The position numbers and the translations under genes are program-made. Below, one piece after another: positions 9,215 to 17,994 of a stretch of 64,000 nucleotides of DNA. Numbering within the stretch: the first letter of the stretch is position 1; each line of letters opens with the position of its first letter. Source of the stretch: Butyricicoccus sp. Marseille-Q5471 (GTDB lineage Bacteria > Bacillota > Clostridia > Oscillospirales > Butyricicoccaceae); the NCBI RefSeq assembly GCF_951230135.1, contig NZ_CATNVC010000003.1:310001-374000 (forward strand), given 5' to 3'. Below the pieces are notes generated by a model. It was not told the DNA's origin, did not search any database, and worked only from the letters and a program-made list of their open reading frames with translations.

Positions 9215-10966
9215 TTGAAACAATCCACCGGCGCGCTCATGCGCCGTTTTGCACCGTATTTTAAACCCTACCGCCGCGTGCTGGCGCTCGATTTGTTCTG
9301 CGCTGCGCTGACGACGCTGTGCGAGATCGTGCTGCCTCTGATGGTGCGCCATCTCGCCCAGCTCGGCATGGACGACCTGTCGCTGCTGTCGGCGGGCCTC
9401 ATCCTGCGCGTCGCGGCGCTCTACCTTGTGCTGCGCGTGATTGACGTGGCGGCGAGCTATTTCATGTCGAACGTCGGCCATGTGATGGGCGCAAAAATCG
9501 AAACCGACATGCGCAGCGCACTGTTCGGCCATTTGCAGAAGCTGTCCTTCAGCTATTTTGCCTCGACCAAGGTCGGTCAGCTCATGGCACGCATCACGAG
9601 CGACCTGTTCGACGTGACCGAGTTTGCGCACCACTGCCCCGAGGAGTTTTTCATCGCGGGACTGAAAATGGTGGTTTCGTTCGTCATCCTGTGCACGATT
9701 AACGTGCCGCTGACGCTGATTATCTTCGCGATTGTACCGCTGATGGCGGTTGTTTCCTCGAAATTCAACCACAAAATGCGCGCGACCTTCGGCAAAAACC
9801 GCAAGCAGGTGGGCGAGGTTAACGCGCAGGTGGAGGACAGCCTGCTCGGCGTGCGCGTGGTCAAGTCCTTCACGGGCGAGGCGCGCGAGATTGACAAGTT
9901 CGAGCAGGGCAACCGCGACTGGCTCGATATCAAAAAAGAAAATTACCACTGGATGGGCGCGTTCAACGCCACCACCCGCGCGTTTGACGGTGTGATGTAC
10001 CTCGTAGTCATCGTGGCGGGCGGTCTGTTCATGATGTACCGCCAGATTGATCCGGCGGATTTCATGGCTTATCTGCTGTACGTGACGACGCTGCTCGCCA
10101 CCATCCGCCGCATCGTTGAGTTTACCGAGCAGTTCCAGCGCGGTATGACCGGCATTGAGCGCTTTTTCGAGGTCATGGACGCCGTGCCCGACATCCGCGA
10201 TCCGGAAAACGCGATTGAGCTGCAAACCGTGCGCGGCGACATCCGGTTTGAGGACGTGTCCTTCGCCTATGCGGACGATCTGGACACGGTGATTCTCGAT
10301 CATCTCGATTTGGACATTCACGCGGGGCAGTCTGTCGCGCTGGTCGGCCCGTCGGGCGGCGGCAAGACGACGATTTGCAACCTGATTCCGCGGTTTTACG
10401 ATGTAACCGGCGGGCGCGTCACCGTCGACGGACAGGACGTGCGCACGGTTTCGCTCGAAAGCCTGCGCCGCCGTATCGGCGTGGTGCAGCAGGACGTATA
10501 CCTGTTTTCGGGCACGATTTTTGAAAACATCGCCTATGGCAGGCCGGATGCGACACGGGATGAGGTCATCGAAGCCGCGAAGCAGGCGGGTGCGCACGAG
10601 TTTATCGAGGCCACCCCGAACGGCTACGACACCTATGTCGGCGAGCGCGGCGTGCGCCTGTCGGGCGGGCAGAAGCAGCGCATTTCGATTGCGCGTGTGT
10701 TTTTAAAGAACCCGCCCATCCTGATTCTCGACGAAGCCACCTCAGCGCTGGATAACGAGTCCGAGCGGCTGGTGCAGCAAAGTCTGGAGCGTCTGGCCAA
10801 GGGGCGCACGGTGCTGACGATTGCGCACCGGCTGTCCACCATCCGCAGCGCGGACAAAATCGTCGTGCTGACCGAGGAGGGCGTGAGCGAGCAGGGCACA
10901 CACGAGGAATTGCTCGCACAGAACGGCGTATATGCGCATCTGTATGAGCTGGCGACCAAGCTGTAA
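9215..10966 (+). CDS. ABC exporter, fused permease and ATPase (MsbA/LmrA type)
   Basis: A 583-residue half-transporter with a six-helix membrane domain (about 15-310) and a nucleotide-binding domain (about 335-580). Walker A is GPSGGGKTT, the signature is LSGGQKQR and Walker B is ILILDEATSALD. It would act as a homodimer exporting a hydrophobic or peptide-like substrate; specificity cannot be told. Translation most likely begins at a TTG codon at 9215, which follows AAAGGAA; an in-frame ATG at 9239 has no such site. It is last in the operon, before a hairpin terminator. Confidence 0.93.
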   Translation: MKQSTGALMRRFAPYFKPYRRVLALDLFCAALTTLCEIVLPLMVRHLAQLGMDDLSLLSAGLILRVAALYLVLRVIDVAASYFMSNVGHVMGAKIETDMRSALFGHLQKLSFSYFASTKVGQLMARITSDLFDVTEFAHHCPEEFFIAGLKMVVSFVILCTINVPLTLIIFAIVPLMAVVSSKFNHKMRATFGKNRKQVGEVNAQVEDSLLGVRVVKSFTGEAREIDKFEQGNRDWLDIKKENYHWMGAFNATTRAFDGVMYLVVIVAGGLFMMYRQIDPADFMAYLLYVTTLLATIRRIVEFTEQFQRGMTGIERFFEVMDAVPDIRDPENAIELQTVRGDIRFEDVSFAYADDLDTVILDHLDLDIHAGQSVALVGPSGGGKTTICNLIPRFYDVTGGRVTVDGQDVRTVSLESLRRRIGVVQQDVYLFSGTIFENIAYGRPDATRDEVIEAAKQAGAHEFIEATPNGYDTYVGERGVRLSGGQKQRISIARVFLKNPPILILDEATSALDNESERLVQQSLERLAKGRTVLTIAHRLSTIRSADKIVVLTEEGVSEQGTHEELLAQNGVYAHLYELATKL

Positions 10967-10997
10967 GGGATACGAAAGCGGAATTTGAAGACGATTG

Positions 10998-11040
10998 AAA
11001 ACGCGTCAGCCACAAACAGAGTGACTGACGCGTTTGCTTT
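10998..11040 (+). terminator. Terminator after the ABC exporter operon
   Basis: AACGCGTCAG pairs with CTGACGCGTT around a 17-nt loop and is followed by TGCTTT. The T tract is short, so efficiency is uncertain. Confidence 0.65.
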
Positions 11041-11136
11041 GCGCGGCTCAAACGACCAAGTTGAGAAACGGCGTGCCGCATGGTATCATAACAGAAAACA
11101 ACACACCGATCTGTGTATAGAATATTGGGAGATAAA

Positions 11137-11675
11137 ATGGAATCAACAACAACGCACCGTTACCAAATCATTAGCAGAGAGTGGCTGAAGATTCTAGCCA
11201 TGCTGTTTATGCTGTTCGATCACGCTTATATGACCGTGGTAAACGTCGCCGGATACGGATGGATGACACAAATCGGAAGACTGGCGTTTCCCATTTTTGC
11301 TTTTCAGATTACCGAGGGGTATCTGCACACATCGAGCAAAAAGAAGTACCTGCAAAACATGCTGCTGTTCGCGATTATTTCCGAAATTCCATATAATCTG
11401 ATGATGGGCGGACAAATCATCGGGCCGTTTCATCAAAATGTGATGTTTACATTTCTGATTGCCCTGCTCTTTTTAAGGCTGATTGACAAAGTGCGTGCGA
11501 CCAACCTGCACTTCATCAGCAGGGACTTGCCCTGTTGAGTTTACTCTTTATTTGGATGTACAACGGCAAGAAAACACTAAACGGACGTGCGGGAACGGTG
11601 TTTAAATACTTTTCGTATCTGTTCTATCCGGCACATATTTTGCTGTTAAGCCTGCTTGCAATGTATGTGTTGTGA
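11137..11675 (+). pseudogene. Broken traX-like gene (internal deletion with frameshift)
   Basis: The first 130 or so codons from the ATG at 11137 read MESTTTHRYQIIS onward, with WLKILAMLFMLFDHAYM and the GRLAFPIFAFQITEGYLHT motif typical of the TraX family of multi-helix membrane proteins. The frame hits TGA at 11536-11538. Directly afterwards, another frame (from 11535) encodes LSLLFIWMYNGKKTLNGRA and a segment with FKYFSYLFYPAHILLLSLLA, the usual TraX C-terminus, ending at 11675. TraX proteins are usually well over 200 residues, so about 50-60 residues of the middle are missing as well as the frame being shifted. I infer a deletion of membrane segments at about 11520-11540. The family may be an acyltransferase-like pilin modifier; this copy is unlikely to work. 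Confidence 0.8.
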
Positions 11676-11696
11676 CGGCCTACAATCCGAGCCTGA

Positions 11697-11739
11697 AAAA
11701 AAGGGCGTCATCGTTTGAGAAAAACGATGACGCCTTTTG
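11697..11739 (-). terminator. Terminator after the LacI/PfkB unit
   Basis: A perfect stem (GGGCGTCATCGTTT with AAACGATGACGCC) with T-rich flanks on both sides. On the minus strand it ends in a run of seven T, fitting the LacI gene that stops at 11749; it may also stop transcription from traX. Confidence 0.88.
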
Positions 11740-11748
11740 CATATGCTC

Positions 11749-12765
11749 TTATACCCGTTTGCATGACTGCCGCTCCACCAGCGCGGGCTTGATGAGCCGG
11801 CGGGTGTATTCGTCCCGCGCGGGGTTTTCAATCACATCTAGCAGCAGGCTGACTGCGGCTTCCGCAAGCATCTGCTTGCGCTGATCGATGGTTGAAAGCG
11901 TGATTTTGGGCAGCGACGAGTAAATAATGTTGTCAAAACCCAACAGAGACAGGTCGTTCGGAACGCTCAGGCCGAATTCGTCCGCCGCCTGCAGCACGCC
12001 CAGTGCGATGGAATCGGTCGCGGCAAAGATGGCCGTGCCGTCAAACCCGCGCGCAAACGCCTGCTTGCCCAGCGTGTAGCCTGCCGCGATGGAGGACGCC
12101 TCCTCGTGGTTTTCCAACACCTCCGGCTGTCCGCCGAACTGCTCCATCGCGCTGCAAAAGCCGCGAAAACGCAGTTGATGGGTCAGCGAACCCGGGCGCA
12201 GCCCCAGATAAAGCACCTTTTGGTGCCCAAGTGAGTGCAGGTATTCGGCCGCGATGCGTCCGCCCGCGCGGTTGTCGATGCTGACCGCGTTGACCTCGCC
12301 CTCGTCGTCCTCGGCGAGCGAATCGCCAAGCAGCACAGTCGGCACGGTGCGGAAATACTTGGTCACCCACCCGCGCGCTTCGTTGCGCGAGCTGGCCAAA
12401 ATAATGCCGTCCACCTGATGGCCGACCAGAAACTCAAACAGCTCCTCGGTCGCGCTGCCGTCCGGCTGGCTGTTGCACAGCATGACGTTGTAGCCGAGCT
12501 TGCGGGCATAGGTCTCAATGCCCAGCGACAGCTCGGAATAGAAGGGGTTGGTCACATCCGGAATAATCAGACCGAGCACACGGGTCTGGCGGCAGATGAG
12601 ACTGCGCGCGAGAACGTTTGCGCGATAGCCCTCCTGCTCACAGATTTCCAGAATGCGTTTGCGCGTTTGCTCGCTGATCTCATTTGAGCCGCTGAGCGCG
12701 CGCGATACGGTGGCATAGGAAACGCCTGCAATCCGCGCAATATCCTTAATTGTCACACGCCGCAT
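11749..12765 (-). CDS. LacI-family transcription regulator 1
   Basis: A 338-residue repressor with an N-terminal helix-turn-helix (about 4-25: TIKDIARIAGVSYATVSRAL), a hinge helix at about 47-58, and a periplasmic-binding-protein-like effector domain. The start MRRVTIKD is preceded by GGGAGG. It lies 96 bp downstream of the PfkB kinase on the same strand and may be cotranscribed. LacI-type operators are present at the divergent promoters upstream of that kinase and at the PHP gene, so this protein or its paralogue at 19979 is the likely reader. The effector is inferred to be a sugar or sugar phosphate. Confidence 0.95.
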   Translation of the reverse strand: MRRVTIKDIARIAGVSYATVSRALSGSNEISEQTRKRILEICEQEGYRANVLARSLICRQTRVLGLIIPDVTNPFYSELSLGIETYARKLGYNVMLCNSQPDGSATEELFEFLVGHQVDGIILASSRNEARGWVTKYFRTVPTVLLGDSLAEDDEGEVNAVSIDNRAGGRIAAEYLHSLGHQKVLYLGLRPGSLTHQLRFRGFCSAMEQFGGQPEVLENHEEASSIAAGYTLGKQAFARGFDGTAIFAATDSIALGVLQAADEFGLSVPNDLSLLGFDNIIYSSLPKITLSTIDQRKQMLAEAAVSLLLDVIENPARDEYTRRLIKPALVERQSCKRV

Positions 12766-12861
12766 CGTTATCAGTCCTCCCGCGTGCAAATTTTTCGTAA
12801 ATCCATCATACTGTATTGCGGGACGTAAAACAAGCCTTTTTATGTAGAAAATAGACGAAAA

Positions 12862-13740
12862 TCAGTGGTAAAATTCGTTGATATAGGCTTGCACGTCCGC
12901 TTCGCCGCCGCGCAGCGGGCCAGGGGTTTCCATTTTCAGTGAAACTGCGGCGGTGGCGAACTCGAGCGCCTCGCCGATGTCCGCGCCCGTCATGCGCTTG
13001 GCGAGGTACGCGCCGAAGGTGGTGTCGCCGCGGCCGGTGCGTCCCGACAGGTTGCGTGCCTTGACCGGGCAGGTGTAGTAGGTTTCACCGTCAAACACGA
13101 GCATTTCGCTGTTGTGCGAGATGAGAATCTCCTTTGCGCCCCAGTCGTACAGCATTTTCGCGGCGGCACGGCGGTCGTCGGTGCCGGTCAGGATTTCGGC
13201 CTCGGCCGCGTCGGTCTTAAGGAAGTCAAAGTAGTGCAGATAGTCCTTCTTATACGCCCAGTCGTGGAAATTCATCGTACCCGACTCATTATGGCGCAGA
13301 AATCCCTGAATATCCGCCGAAACCTTGCCTTTTTTGGAAAGTGCCTCAATCAGCTCGTTCGGAAAATCGCCGTACAGCAGGCCGGCCAGATGGTACAGAC
13401 CGCAGTCCACATCCGGAATCTGGTCGGGTGTGATGGGGGCGGACTGCGCCAGACATTCGGCGCGGCGGCGCTCGCGGTCGGCGGTGAAATAGGTGTTGCG
13501 CATAAGCGTGGTGTGCGGCGAGGGAAGCAGGGCAATATGGTCGGCGTCGAACTCAAATGCATCTAAAATATCACGGTCTTCGGCGTTAATTTTGACCGAG
13601 GCGTAAACGTTTGCTCCGCCAGCCTTGGCCGCATAGGCACAGAAATAGACCGCGCCGCCGATCTCGTGTACCTCCTGTCCGGTGTAGTCAATGTTGACAT
13701 CTCGGGTCGCAGGTCCAATCAGCATCAAATCATAAGTCAT
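12862..13740 (-). CDS. PfkB/ribokinase-family carbohydrate kinase
   Basis: A 292-residue cytoplasmic kinase. The N-terminus MTYDLMLIGPATRDVN and the GGA segment near residue 29 fit the sugar-binding lid of the PfkB fold. The C-terminal signature appears as SGRTGRGDTTFGAYLAKRM at about 235-253, where the Asp of GRGDT is the catalytic base and the glycines form the anion hole. The family phosphorylates sugars, sugar phosphates or nucleosides. Its promoter carries a LacI-type operator and is divergent from the HAD-ABC operon, so its substrate is probably derived from what that transporter brings in. The particular sugar is unknown. Confidence 0.9.
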   Translation of the reverse strand: MTYDLMLIGPATRDVNIDYTGQEVHEIGGAVYFCAYAAKAGGANVYASVKINAEDRDILDAFEFDADHIALLPSPHTTLMRNTYFTADRERRRAECLAQSAPITPDQIPDVDCGLYHLAGLLYGDFPNELIEALSKKGKVSADIQGFLRHNESGTMNFHDWAYKKDYLHYFDFLKTDAAEAEILTGTDDRRAAAKMLYDWGAKEILISHNSEMLVFDGETYYTCPVKARNLSGRTGRGDTTFGAYLAKRMTGADIGEALEFATAAVSLKMETPGPLRGGEADVQAYINEFYH

Positions 13741-13762
13741 AATTTGTCCTCTTTTCTGTTTT

Positions 13763-13776
13763 CGTAATCGTTTGCG
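13763..13776. promoter_or_regulatory. LacI-type operator upstream of the PfkB kinase
   Basis: CGTAATCGTTTGCG, a near-palindrome with the central CG typical of LacI-family sites. It sits 23 bp before the kinase start, just downstream of a TATACT -10 box (minus strand, 13785-13790). It differs by one base from the site at 28550-28563 and by two from that at 13921-13934. Confidence 0.75.
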
Positions 13777-13879
13777 TTAAGGCCAGTATAGCAGTTTGGT
13801 TGCCAAACGTCTATTGTGCAAATTTGCCGAAAACCGAGGGGGCAATTTCGTATAAATGGGAAAATCGCATGAAACCCCG

Positions 13880-13908
13880 TTGACATCCAGAGTCTGGAAT
13901 GGTAGGAT
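13880..13908 (+). promoter_or_regulatory. Predicted promoter of the HAD-ABC operon
   Basis: TTGACA at 13880-13885 and TAGGAT at 13903-13908, spacer 17 bp. The spacer contains a 13-base perfect dyad TCCAGAGTCTGGA (13886-13898), a possible second regulator site. The LacI-type operator lies directly downstream. Confidence 0.8.
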
Positions 13909-13920
13909 AAGTCCATCAAC

Positions 13921-13934
13921 CGAAAACGTTTGCG
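13921..13934. promoter_or_regulatory. LacI-type operator at the HAD-ABC operon promoter
   Basis: CGAAAACGTTTGCG, positioned about +5 to +20 relative to the predicted promoter at 13880-13908, so a bound repressor would block initiation or escape. It shares CG-x-AA-x-CGTTTGCG with the other two sites. Confidence 0.78.
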
Positions 13935-13977
13935 CAGAACGCGCCGTCGATGAACGGCGCAAAAGGGGGGAAAGTCC

Positions 13978-14757
13978 ATGATCCGAGCGATATTCTTTGA
14001 CATCGGCGGCACGGTGCACACCCAGGACGCAACGCCTGCCAATGACAAAGCTTATGCGGAGGAGCTGCACGGTTATCTGCAGGTTCACGGCATAGAGACC
14101 ACAAAAACGCCAGAGCTTCTGCTTCCACACGTTAATGAAGGCGCAAAGGCCTATAAAAAGTTTACCGAGCAAGAGCTGATCGAACTGCCGGGTGATGTCA
14201 TCTGGAGAGAGTACATGCTGCGGGACTTCGGCATACCGCCTGACCGAATCAAAGGTCTGGGCGAAGAGCTGAGCTACATGTTCGACCGCCGCCGGAAAGA
14301 GATTGTACAGCGAAAAGGTTTGCACGAAACGCTCGAGGCGCTCAAAAGCCGGGGCTACCGGCTGGGCGTCATCTCCAATATTATGAGTGTTACCTTTGTT
14401 CCGCGTATTTTAAAGGAACACGGCGTCGACCAGTATTTTGAAACACTGGTGATGAGCAGCGTGTGCGGTATCCGCAAGCCGCGGCCGGAAATTTTCGAAA
14501 TTGCGCTGCGTGATATGGGGATTTGCAAAAGCGAAGCCTGTTATATCGGCGACACTATTTCCCGGGACGTGCGCGGCGTGCGGAACGCAGGCTGGCCGCT
14601 GATGATTCAAATTGACAATCCCCGCATCTACCACAAGGACGAAAAATACCGCGATATGGGATATGAAGCCGATTTCCGCATTGAAACCCTGCCGGAAATC
14701 GTGCCCATCGTAGAAGCGTATAACCAAAATCTGAGGGAGGGTGCACAAGAAACATGA
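13978..14757 (+). CDS. HAD-family phosphatase 1
   Basis: A 259-residue cytoplasmic HAD-IA hydrolase. Motif I is FFDIGGTVH (nucleophile Asp8; the family's second Asp is replaced by Gly), motif II is SN in GVISN, the Lys is in GIRKPRPEIF, and motif IV is YIGDTISRD. A Gly in place of the acid/base Asp of motif I (DxGGT) is common in some HAD-IA groups, so activity is not excluded. It starts the operon and overlaps the permease start by 4 bp. It is a paralogue of the HAD gene at 22072. A role removing phosphate from imported phosphorylated compounds is inferred. Confidence 0.92.
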   Translation: MIRAIFFDIGGTVHTQDATPANDKAYAEELHGYLQVHGIETTKTPELLLPHVNEGAKAYKKFTEQELIELPGDVIWREYMLRDFGIPPDRIKGLGEELSYMFDRRRKEIVQRKGLHETLEALKSRGYRLGVISNIMSVTFVPRILKEHGVDQYFETLVMSSVCGIRKPRPEIFEIALRDMGICKSEACYIGDTISRDVRGVRNAGWPLMIQIDNPRIYHKDEKYRDMGYEADFRIETLPEIVPIVEAYNQNLREGAQET

Positions 14758-16589
14758 AACCAAAGGACCAGAATTATTCGAAGAGCAGGCGACTGAAAAA
14801 CCAGCTCAAAGCGGTGGTCACCAATCCGTACAACGTAATCGTGCTGATTGCCATCGTACTGCTGACCTATCTGATTGTTCTGCCGCTGCTCGACATGATT
14901 TCCACCACGTTCACACTCGCACAGCGCGATGTGCGGCAGTCCGGCGGCGTCGCCGGAGCGTTCACGCTTTACTACTGGCAGAGACTGCTCGCAAGCAACC
15001 TGACCACCAAGCTGCTGGTGCAGCCGCTGCTCAACTCGCTGCTGATCGGCTCTTGCGTTTCAGTCTGCGCGATTACAATCGGCTCGGTGCTTGCATGGCT
15101 GATGGTTCGCACCGATCTTCCCTTCAAAAAATTCTTCTCGCTTGCGGTTATCATTCCTTATATGATTCCCTCGTGGTGCAAATCGCAGGCATGGCTGACC
15201 ATGTTCAAGACCGAGCGCATCGGCGGCTCGCCCGGATTCCTGATGAGCCTGGGCATCAACGTGCCAGACTGGCTGGCTTACGGCCCGGTGGCCATCATTA
15301 CGGTGCTCTCCCTTCACTATTATGCCTATGCGTACCTGCTCGTCTCGTCCGCACTCAACTCCATTAACTCCGAGCTTGAGGAAATGGGCGAGATTCAGGG
15401 CGCAGGCAAAGCGATGATTCTTCGTAAAATCACCTTCCCGCTGGTGCTGCCGGCTATGCTGTCAGCGGTCATCCTGACCTTCTCCAAGGCCATCGGCACC
15501 TTCGGCGTTATCAATTACTTAGGTTCCAAGGTGAATTTCGTCACCCTGTCCAGCCAGCTTTACATGAACAGCAAGTCACAAAACACCCAAACCGCCTTCG
15601 CAATGGCGCTGATTATGATTTGCATTGCATCGATTTCGGTGTTTGTCAACCAGAAGCTGATTGGTTCGCGTAAATCCTATGCCACCATCGGCGGCAAGGG
15701 CGGCCGCTCAACTCCGATTCGGCTCGGCGCACAAAAACCGATTATCACGATTGTGCTGATTGCCTTCTTCGCGGTCGGCATTATCATGCCGATTCTCATC
15801 CTGATTCTTGAGTCCTTTATGCTCAAGCAGGGCACCTACTCGCTTGCCAACTTAACCACCTATTACTGGGTCGGCGACGGTTCACGCAAGGAGATTATGG
15901 AGGGTCTGCCCGGTATCTTCCGCAATCCAAACTTCATCAACGCACTCATCAACTCGCTCAAGCTGACCTTTGTCAACGGCATCTTCGGCACCATCTTCGG
16001 CCAGATCATCGGTTATATCTGCGCCAAGGGCCGCGGCAAGCTGCATGGCAGAGTGGTGGAGCAATTGGTGTTCATCCCCTACCTGATTCCGTCCATCGCG
16101 TTCGGCGGCATCTTCCTTTCGATGTTCTCTCGTCCGCAGACGCTGTTCGGCGTGACGCTCGTGCCCTCGCTGTACGGCACCTTCGCACTGCTGACCATCA
16201 CCTCGGTTGTCAAGCATCTGCCCTTCGCATCCCGTGCAGGCACGTCCAACATGCTGCAAATCGGCGGCGAATTGGAGGAGGCAGCCGCAATCGCGGGTGC
16301 AGGCTTCTTCAAGCGCTTTGTCCGCATTGTGTTCCCGCTGTCCAAGGGCGGCTTCATCTCGGGCTTCATGCTGATTTTCGTATCCATTATGAAGGAACTT
16401 GACCTGATTATCCTGATTATGACGCCCAAAACGTCCACACTGCCCTATCTCGCGTTCCAGTATGCAAACGGCAACTCGCCGCAGGCGTCCAACTGTGTAG
16501 CAATCGTGATGTTCTCGATTGTATTCCTCGTTTATGCGCTGGCCAACATCTTCGGCGACGCGGATTTGGCGAAGAGCATGGGCGGCTAA
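14754..16589 (+). CDS. ABC importer permease with two fused domains (AfuB/PhnV type)
   Basis: A 611-residue inner-membrane protein with two tandem permease domains of about six helices each (about 25-300 and 320-605). Each carries an EAA-type cytoplasmic loop: ELEEMGEIQGAGKAMILRKI in the first and ELEEAAAIAGAGFFKRFVRI in the second. This fused layout is typical of ferric-iron, 2-aminoethylphosphonate and AfuABC sugar-phosphate importers. With phosphatase genes on both sides I favour a phosphorylated organic substrate. It overlaps the HAD gene and is followed by the hairpin array at 16596-16790 before the ATPase gene. Confidence 0.93.
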   Translation: MKPKDQNYSKSRRLKNQLKAVVTNPYNVIVLIAIVLLTYLIVLPLLDMISTTFTLAQRDVRQSGGVAGAFTLYYWQRLLASNLTTKLLVQPLLNSLLIGSCVSVCAITIGSVLAWLMVRTDLPFKKFFSLAVIIPYMIPSWCKSQAWLTMFKTERIGGSPGFLMSLGINVPDWLAYGPVAIITVLSLHYYAYAYLLVSSALNSINSELEEMGEIQGAGKAMILRKITFPLVLPAMLSAVILTFSKAIGTFGVINYLGSKVNFVTLSSQLYMNSKSQNTQTAFAMALIMICIASISVFVNQKLIGSRKSYATIGGKGGRSTPIRLGAQKPIITIVLIAFFAVGIIMPILILILESFMLKQGTYSLANLTTYYWVGDGSRKEIMEGLPGIFRNPNFINALINSLKLTFVNGIFGTIFGQIIGYICAKGRGKLHGRVVEQLVFIPYLIPSIAFGGIFLSMFSRPQTLFGVTLVPSLYGTFALLTITSVVKHLPFASRAGTSNMLQIGGELEEAAAIAGAGFFKRFVRIVFPLSKGGFISGFMLIFVSIMKELDLIILIMTPKTSTLPYLAFQYANGNSPQASNCVAIVMFSIVFLVYALANIFGDADLAKSMGG

Positions 16590-16595
16590 AAAAGG

Positions 16596-16790
16596 TATAG
16601 GGGAAATCCGATTCCCCCTATATACGAAGTATGGTTCCTTACGAAACCACACTTCGATACCCCCAGGGCGCGGCACTGAGCCGCTGAGTCAAGGTGTATT
16701 TTCCGACAACAAGTGGCCGGAAAATACCGATTGCAAGTCGCTGCGCTCCCACAAGCGCAGCATTCCGACGAGGCAGAGCTTCGGCGGAAT
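16596..16790 (+). repeat. Multi-hairpin intergenic array A
   Basis: Starting 7 bp after the permease stop there are successive hairpins: TATAGGGG with CCCCTATA (16596-16622); CGAAGT-x-TGGTT with AACCA-x-ACTTCG (16625-16656); GTATTTTCCG with CGGAAAATAC around loop ACAACAAGTGGC (16696-16727); CTGCGC with GCGCAG (16741-16760); and a 29-nt hairpin with arms ATTCCG/CGGAAT and core GC-AGA-GC (16762-16790). The second and third match array C and the last matches array B in length and layout. No coding potential is evident. Possible roles are RNA stabilisation, attenuation or a mobile palindromic element. Confidence 0.75.
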
Positions 16791-16822
16791 GGGATTACAT
16801 ATCTGACAAAGGAGTTTCGGGA

Positions 16823-17944
16823 ATGAGCAAAATCGAACTGAAGCATATTGATAAGTTTTACGGCAAAAACCACATCCTCAAGGACGTGGAGCTGACCATT
16901 GAGGACGGCGACTTTATGACCCTTTTGGGGCCGTCCGGCTGCGGCAAGACGACGACCCTGCGCGTGGTTTCCGGTTTGGAAAAACCCCAGAACGGCACGA
17001 TTTACATGGACGGCAAGGAGATTGTCAACGCCGCCGAGGCGCACTTTGCACCCCCGTCCGAGCGCGGGCTCAACCTCGTTTTCCAGTCCTACGCGCTGTG
17101 GCCGCACATGACCGTGCGCGAAAACATCGCCTTTGGTCTGAACATTAAGAAAATGTCCAAGGAAGAGGTCAACAAGCGCGTGACCGATGCGCTCGAGCGC
17201 ATGCAGATCGGTCAGTACATTGACCGCTACCCCTCCGAGCTGTCCGGCGGCCAGCAGCAGCGCGTTGCCATCGCCCGTGCGATTGCGTCCGAACCCCGCC
17301 TGCTGCTGCTTGACGAGCCGCTGTCCAACCTTGACGCAAAGCTCCGCGTTGACATGCGCTCCGAGCTCAAGCGCCTGCACACCGAGACCGGAACGACCAT
17401 GATTTACGTTACCCACGATCAGGTCGAGGCGCTGACCATGTCCACCAAGATTGCAATTTTCAAGGAAGGCGTCATCATTCAGGTCGCGCCGCCGCTGGAA
17501 TTGTACAACAACCCCGCAAACCTGTACGTGGCCGACTTCATCGGCAACCCGCGCATCAACTTTGTCGACGTCAAGGCGACGGTCACGGCCGCCGGCATGG
17601 AAATCGACGGCGCGGCAGGCAAGCTGTCCTTCCCGAAGAGCGATATGACCCCGGGCGCGCCGACGAGCGGCACGTTCGACGCGGTGCTCGGCATTCGTCC
17701 CGAGCAGGTCACAATCAATACCGAGCGCCAGTCCCCCGACGACATCGAAGCGAAGATTTACACCTCGATGCCCGCAGGCTCGGAAACGCTGGTCACGGCT
17801 AAGATGTGCGGCGTGTCCATGGTCATTAAGGCACTGGGCATCACCCATTACAGCCCCGATCAGACGGTGTATCTGTCCATCGATCCGAAGAAAATCAATG
17901 TGTTTGACAAAAAGAGCGAGAACCTGATTAAGTACTCTGTGTGA
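16823..17944 (+). CDS. ABC importer ATPase (AfuC/PhnT type)
   Basis: A 373-residue ATP-binding subunit. Walker A is GPSGCGKTT at about residues 37-45, the signature is LSGGQQQR, Walker B is LLLLDEPLSNLDAKLR, and the switch His is in YVTHDQ. A C-terminal TOBE-like region follows (about 270-373). It energises the permease encoded upstream. The start MSKIELKH is chosen because AAAGGAG lies 9 bp before it. A longer frame upstream would read through the hairpin array and lacks a ribosome site. Confidence 0.95.
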   Translation: MSKIELKHIDKFYGKNHILKDVELTIEDGDFMTLLGPSGCGKTTTLRVVSGLEKPQNGTIYMDGKEIVNAAEAHFAPPSERGLNLVFQSYALWPHMTVRENIAFGLNIKKMSKEEVNKRVTDALERMQIGQYIDRYPSELSGGQQQRVAIARAIASEPRLLLLDEPLSNLDAKLRVDMRSELKRLHTETGTTMIYVTHDQVEALTMSTKIAIFKEGVIIQVAPPLELYNNPANLYVADFIGNPRINFVDVKATVTAAGMEIDGAAGKLSFPKSDMTPGAPTSGTFDAVLGIRPEQVTINTERQSPDDIEAKIYTSMPAGSETLVTAKMCGVSMVIKALGITHYSPDQTVYLSIDPKKINVFDKKSENLIKYSV

Positions 17945-17994
17945 TGGAATATCGCACCAAAATATGAAAAGAGAGCGAGTAAGGAGGCAAATTT

